NCBI GenBank assembly: GCA_947500505.1
Contig: CANMSL010000009.1
Location: 1 to 64,000, forward strand
Direction of reading: 5' to 3'
DNA length: 64,000 bases
Source: an uncultured Aquimarina sp.
Lineage (GTDB): Bacteria; Bacteroidota; Bacteroidia; Flavobacteriales; Flavobacteriaceae
Translations under genes and position numbers: made by a program
Part shown: positions 61,937 through 64,000 of the stretch, one piece after another
How positions within the stretch are numbered: the first letter of the stretch is position 1
Layout: every line of letters begins with the position of its first letter
Notes under the pieces: generated by a model
Told to the model about the DNA's origin: nothing
What the model saw: only the letters and a program-made list of their open reading frames with translations
Databases searched by the model: none

Positions 61937-64000
61937 TTAAATAATTTCTTCTTCTCTTAATGTAAAATAAAAAGTGGCTCCATCATTCAATTTACTTTCT
62001 GTCCATATCTTTCCGTGGTGCTTTTCTACAACTCTTTTGGCAATAGCTAATCCAATACCAGATCCTTCATAATCATCATTTACCAATCTGCTGAATACAT
62101 CAAAAATTTTTTTATTGTGCTGCTCGTCAAAACCAATTCCATTATCTTTTACAAAATAAGCACCTTCACGATACCCAATTTCTACCCTTGGATTGGTTGT
62201 CTTAGAAGAGTATTTAAGAGCATTCCCAATTAGGTTATTAAATAGTTGAAAAATCATTTTTTCATCTCCATACGTTTTGGGTAATTCTAAAATTTCTATA
62301 GTAACATTATGAAATAATGTTTCAGCCTGTAAAAAAGCTAAAGAATCTTCAACGATTTCCCTCATTGAGATTTCCTTATGTTTAATAGGAACTTTTCCTA
62401 AACCTGAAAATGATAATATATCATCGATAAGAAGATTCATTTTGTTAATTGAAGAAATGATGGTGCCTACTGCTTGTTGGCCATATTCATCTAAACTATC
62501 AAAATAATCTTCCTTTATTATTTGTGCAAAACCATCTATTCCACGAAGTGGTGCTCTTAAATCGTGGGAAACACTATAACTAAAGAATTCAAGTTCTTTA
62601 TAAGCATTTTGTAATTTTTTATTTAGCGATTTAATTTCGTCATACTTTTCCACAATTATTTCGGATATATGTTCTTTGAGGGCCTTAGCTGCGGCAATTT
62701 CATAATCTAACCAAGGATTGCTATAACCTGCTTTAATTTCTGACCATTTCTCAAAAGACTTTCTAGGCGATAATTTTGCACCCTCTTTCACTACAGATTT
62801 ATCAGGATTTCCAGCCCAATCTACTGTTTGTCTAATTTCTGGCTTAAACCAAAGTATTACATCTCTTTTTACCTTAGAAATAAAAACAGCCATAATACCG
62901 GAAGCTGTTTGCTTTGTCTCTTTATTCACTTCCAGAGCGGCGTTCAAGTGGTTAGAAGTATATATATCAGAATCTAAATTTTTACTAATCCACTCAATCA
63001 GTATTTTGATCTCTTCTTTGTTTGGGGTTTTACCAATAGTCGTAATTTCTTGATTTAAACAGATTGCAGCACCATCAGCCTCTGTTAAATTCAGAATTGA
63101 ATATTCTTTATCGGATATTATACTTTCGATATCCCAATTTTCACTCATTTTCTCAATGAGTTTTGACCTTACTTTGTTCGATTCATTGGTTTTTTTTAAT
63201 AGTGAATTTGCCGATAATAAACCTAATTGAGCAGAAAATACCTGAGTAATGAATTTACACGAAATTCTATGATGATAGCTTAAAAATTTCGGGCTGTAAT
63301 GATGACAGGCAATTAATCCCCAAAGTTTGTTTTGATAGATGATTGCTGCAGTAAGTGTAGCGCCTACCTTCATATTCGATAAATATTCAATATGAATAGG
63401 AGAAACAGCCCTAAGCTCGGATCGGGATAGGTCAAGAGGTTTCGAATTTGCCGGGCTTGTAAGTACATCTATTGAGTTTGCGGATACATCAGAAATAATA
63501 CGAGCACCTTGTTTTAGAAAAAGCTTTCTTGCCTGTTGTGGTATATCACTAGCGGGATAATGAAGACCTAACCAACTTTCTAATTCGGGATTGTGCTTTT
63601 CAGAAACAATTTTACCATTCCAATCGGTGTCAAATTGATAAATCATTACTCGATCATATCCAAAGTATTCCTTGATTAACTCTGCTACAGTATCGCACAT
63701 CATTTGAGCATCCGTCGCGTGGTTAAGTTTGGTGATTATTTTAGACAATCTTTCCTGATATAAAAACGCGTCCGGCTTTTCTCCTTCTGGTTCTATTTCT
63801 ATGATAATAGTATCATCATTTTCGTGTATAATCAATATATAATCAATACCGTTGATTAATTTATGAATGTGATGAATTCCTTTTTCTAATAATGTAGATG
63901 ATAACTCTTTAATTATAAATTCGGGAAAAACATCTTTTAACGATAATGAAAGTATTTGAGAGCGATCTTTTTTGAATAAGCTTAGCGTATTTTCACTAAA
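61937..64000 (-). CDS. Bacteriophytochrome histidine kinase (N terminus beyond the window)
   Basis: Red/far-red light sensor kinase, incomplete at its start: the frame stays open to base 64000, and the extra 55 codons read as the end of a PAS domain (SLFKKDRSQILSLSLKDVFPEF). In the visible part follow the GAF domain (YPASDIPQQARKLF, RAVSPIHIEYLSNM, LIACHHYSPK), a PHY domain, HisKA (FSYSVSHDLRAPLRGIDGF) and HATPase (NLIGNALKYS, GSGIGLAIAKRV). The chromophore-binding Cys should lie in the missing part. A TTG start at 63835 is not real. With the heme oxygenase and response regulator it forms one module. Confidence 0.92.
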   Translation of the reverse strand, partial: FSENTLSLFKKDRSQILSLSLKDVFPEFIIKELSSTLLEKGIHHIHKLINGIDYILIIHENDDTIIIEIEPEGEKPDAFLYQERLSKIITKLNHATDAQMMCDTVAELIKEYFGYDRVMIYQFDTDWNGKIVSEKHNPELESWLGLHYPASDIPQQARKLFLKQGARIISDVSANSIDVLTSPANSKPLDLSRSELRAVSPIHIEYLSNMKVGATLTAAIIYQNKLWGLIACHHYSPKFLSYHHRISCKFITQVFSAQLGLLSANSLLKKTNESNKVRSKLIEKMSENWDIESIISDKEYSILNLTEADGAAICLNQEITTIGKTPNKEEIKILIEWISKNLDSDIYTSNHLNAALEVNKETKQTASGIMAVFISKVKRDVILWFKPEIRQTVDWAGNPDKSVVKEGAKLSPRKSFEKWSEIKAGYSNPWLDYEIAAAKALKEHISEIIVEKYDEIKSLNKKLQNAYKELEFFSYSVSHDLRAPLRGIDGFAQIIKEDYFDSLDEYGQQAVGTIISSINKMNLLIDDILSFSGLGKVPIKHKEISMREIVEDSLAFLQAETLFHNVTIEILELPKTYGDEKMIFQLFNNLIGNALKYSSKTTNPRVEIGYREGAYFVKDNGIGFDEQHNKKIFDVFSRLVNDDYEGSGIGLAIAKRVVEKHHGKIWTESKLNDGATFYFTLREEEII

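Noticed and set aside
1..64000. CRISPR array
   Set aside because: No regularly spaced direct repeats seen; repeats found are inverted or isolated.

Overview
The window is AT-rich, densely coded bacterial DNA. Its promoters look like those of Bacteroidota (a TTTG box, 19 bases, then TAnnTTTG at the tRNA gene), Shine-Dalgarno sequences are weak, and it carries outer-membrane barrels, lipoproteins, a CotH-like kinase, PafA-like phosphatase, GH3-type protein and a bacteriophytochrome. Gene content and short intergenic GC-rich palindromes point to a marine Flavobacteriaceae member (Aquimarina-like; the genus is an inference). No CRISPR array, rRNA, integrase or intact transposase gene was seen.

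Layout. 1-8.2 kb: core metabolism and transport (acyl-CoA dehydrogenase, Glu/Leu/Phe/Val dehydrogenase, NhaB, an ExbB-ExbD-TonB operon, FolC). 8.2-10.7 kb: tRNA-Val(UAC) followed by an AbiEi/AbiEii-type toxin-antitoxin pair with a perfect palindromic operator candidate and a structured 3' end. 10.7-23.9 kb: envelope and phospho-chemistry genes: YihY-like protein, PafA-like phosphatase, CotH kinase, a small zinc metalloprotease, then a tight operon of HD-PycTM protein, GH3 protein, a 1234-residue phosphoesterase/kinase-like/barrel lipoprotein, PAP2 phosphatase and a barrel. 23.9-27.2 kb: MFS transporter, cardiolipin synthase and a cysteine-less ArsC-like protein.

27.2-36 kb and 44.5-60.3 kb form a patchwork of small stress-type genes (DUF1328, PA2169-like, DUF2945, YqaE/Pmp3, lmo0937-like, YtxH, holin-like, hemerythrin, topoisomerase IB, two MscS channels, AI-2E exporter, DUF2254, DoxX) mixed with four related AraC regulators, one of them a pseudogene, and an SRAP-fold protein that lacks the catalytic residues. 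Between them, 35.9-44.3 kb holds two convergent operons. One has a beta-lactamase-like hydrolase plus an NTT-like nucleotide-transporter/HEAT protein. The other has a predicted secreted dikinase plus a second beta-lactamase-like hydrolase. A 171-bp element with 20-bp perfect terminal inverted repeats lies between the two operons.

60.8-64 kb: heme oxygenase, a single-domain response regulator and a bacteriophytochrome histidine kinase that runs off the window, together a red-light sensing module.

The most unusual themes are (i) several predicted extracytoplasmic proteins with ATP-using folds, (ii) an HD-PycTM fusion placed in what looks like a housekeeping envelope operon, (iii) a cyclase-like DUF2652 protein with guanylate-cyclase-like residues, and (iv) degenerate or lineage-specific proteins and elements (inactive SRAP, AraC pseudogene, MITE-like element).
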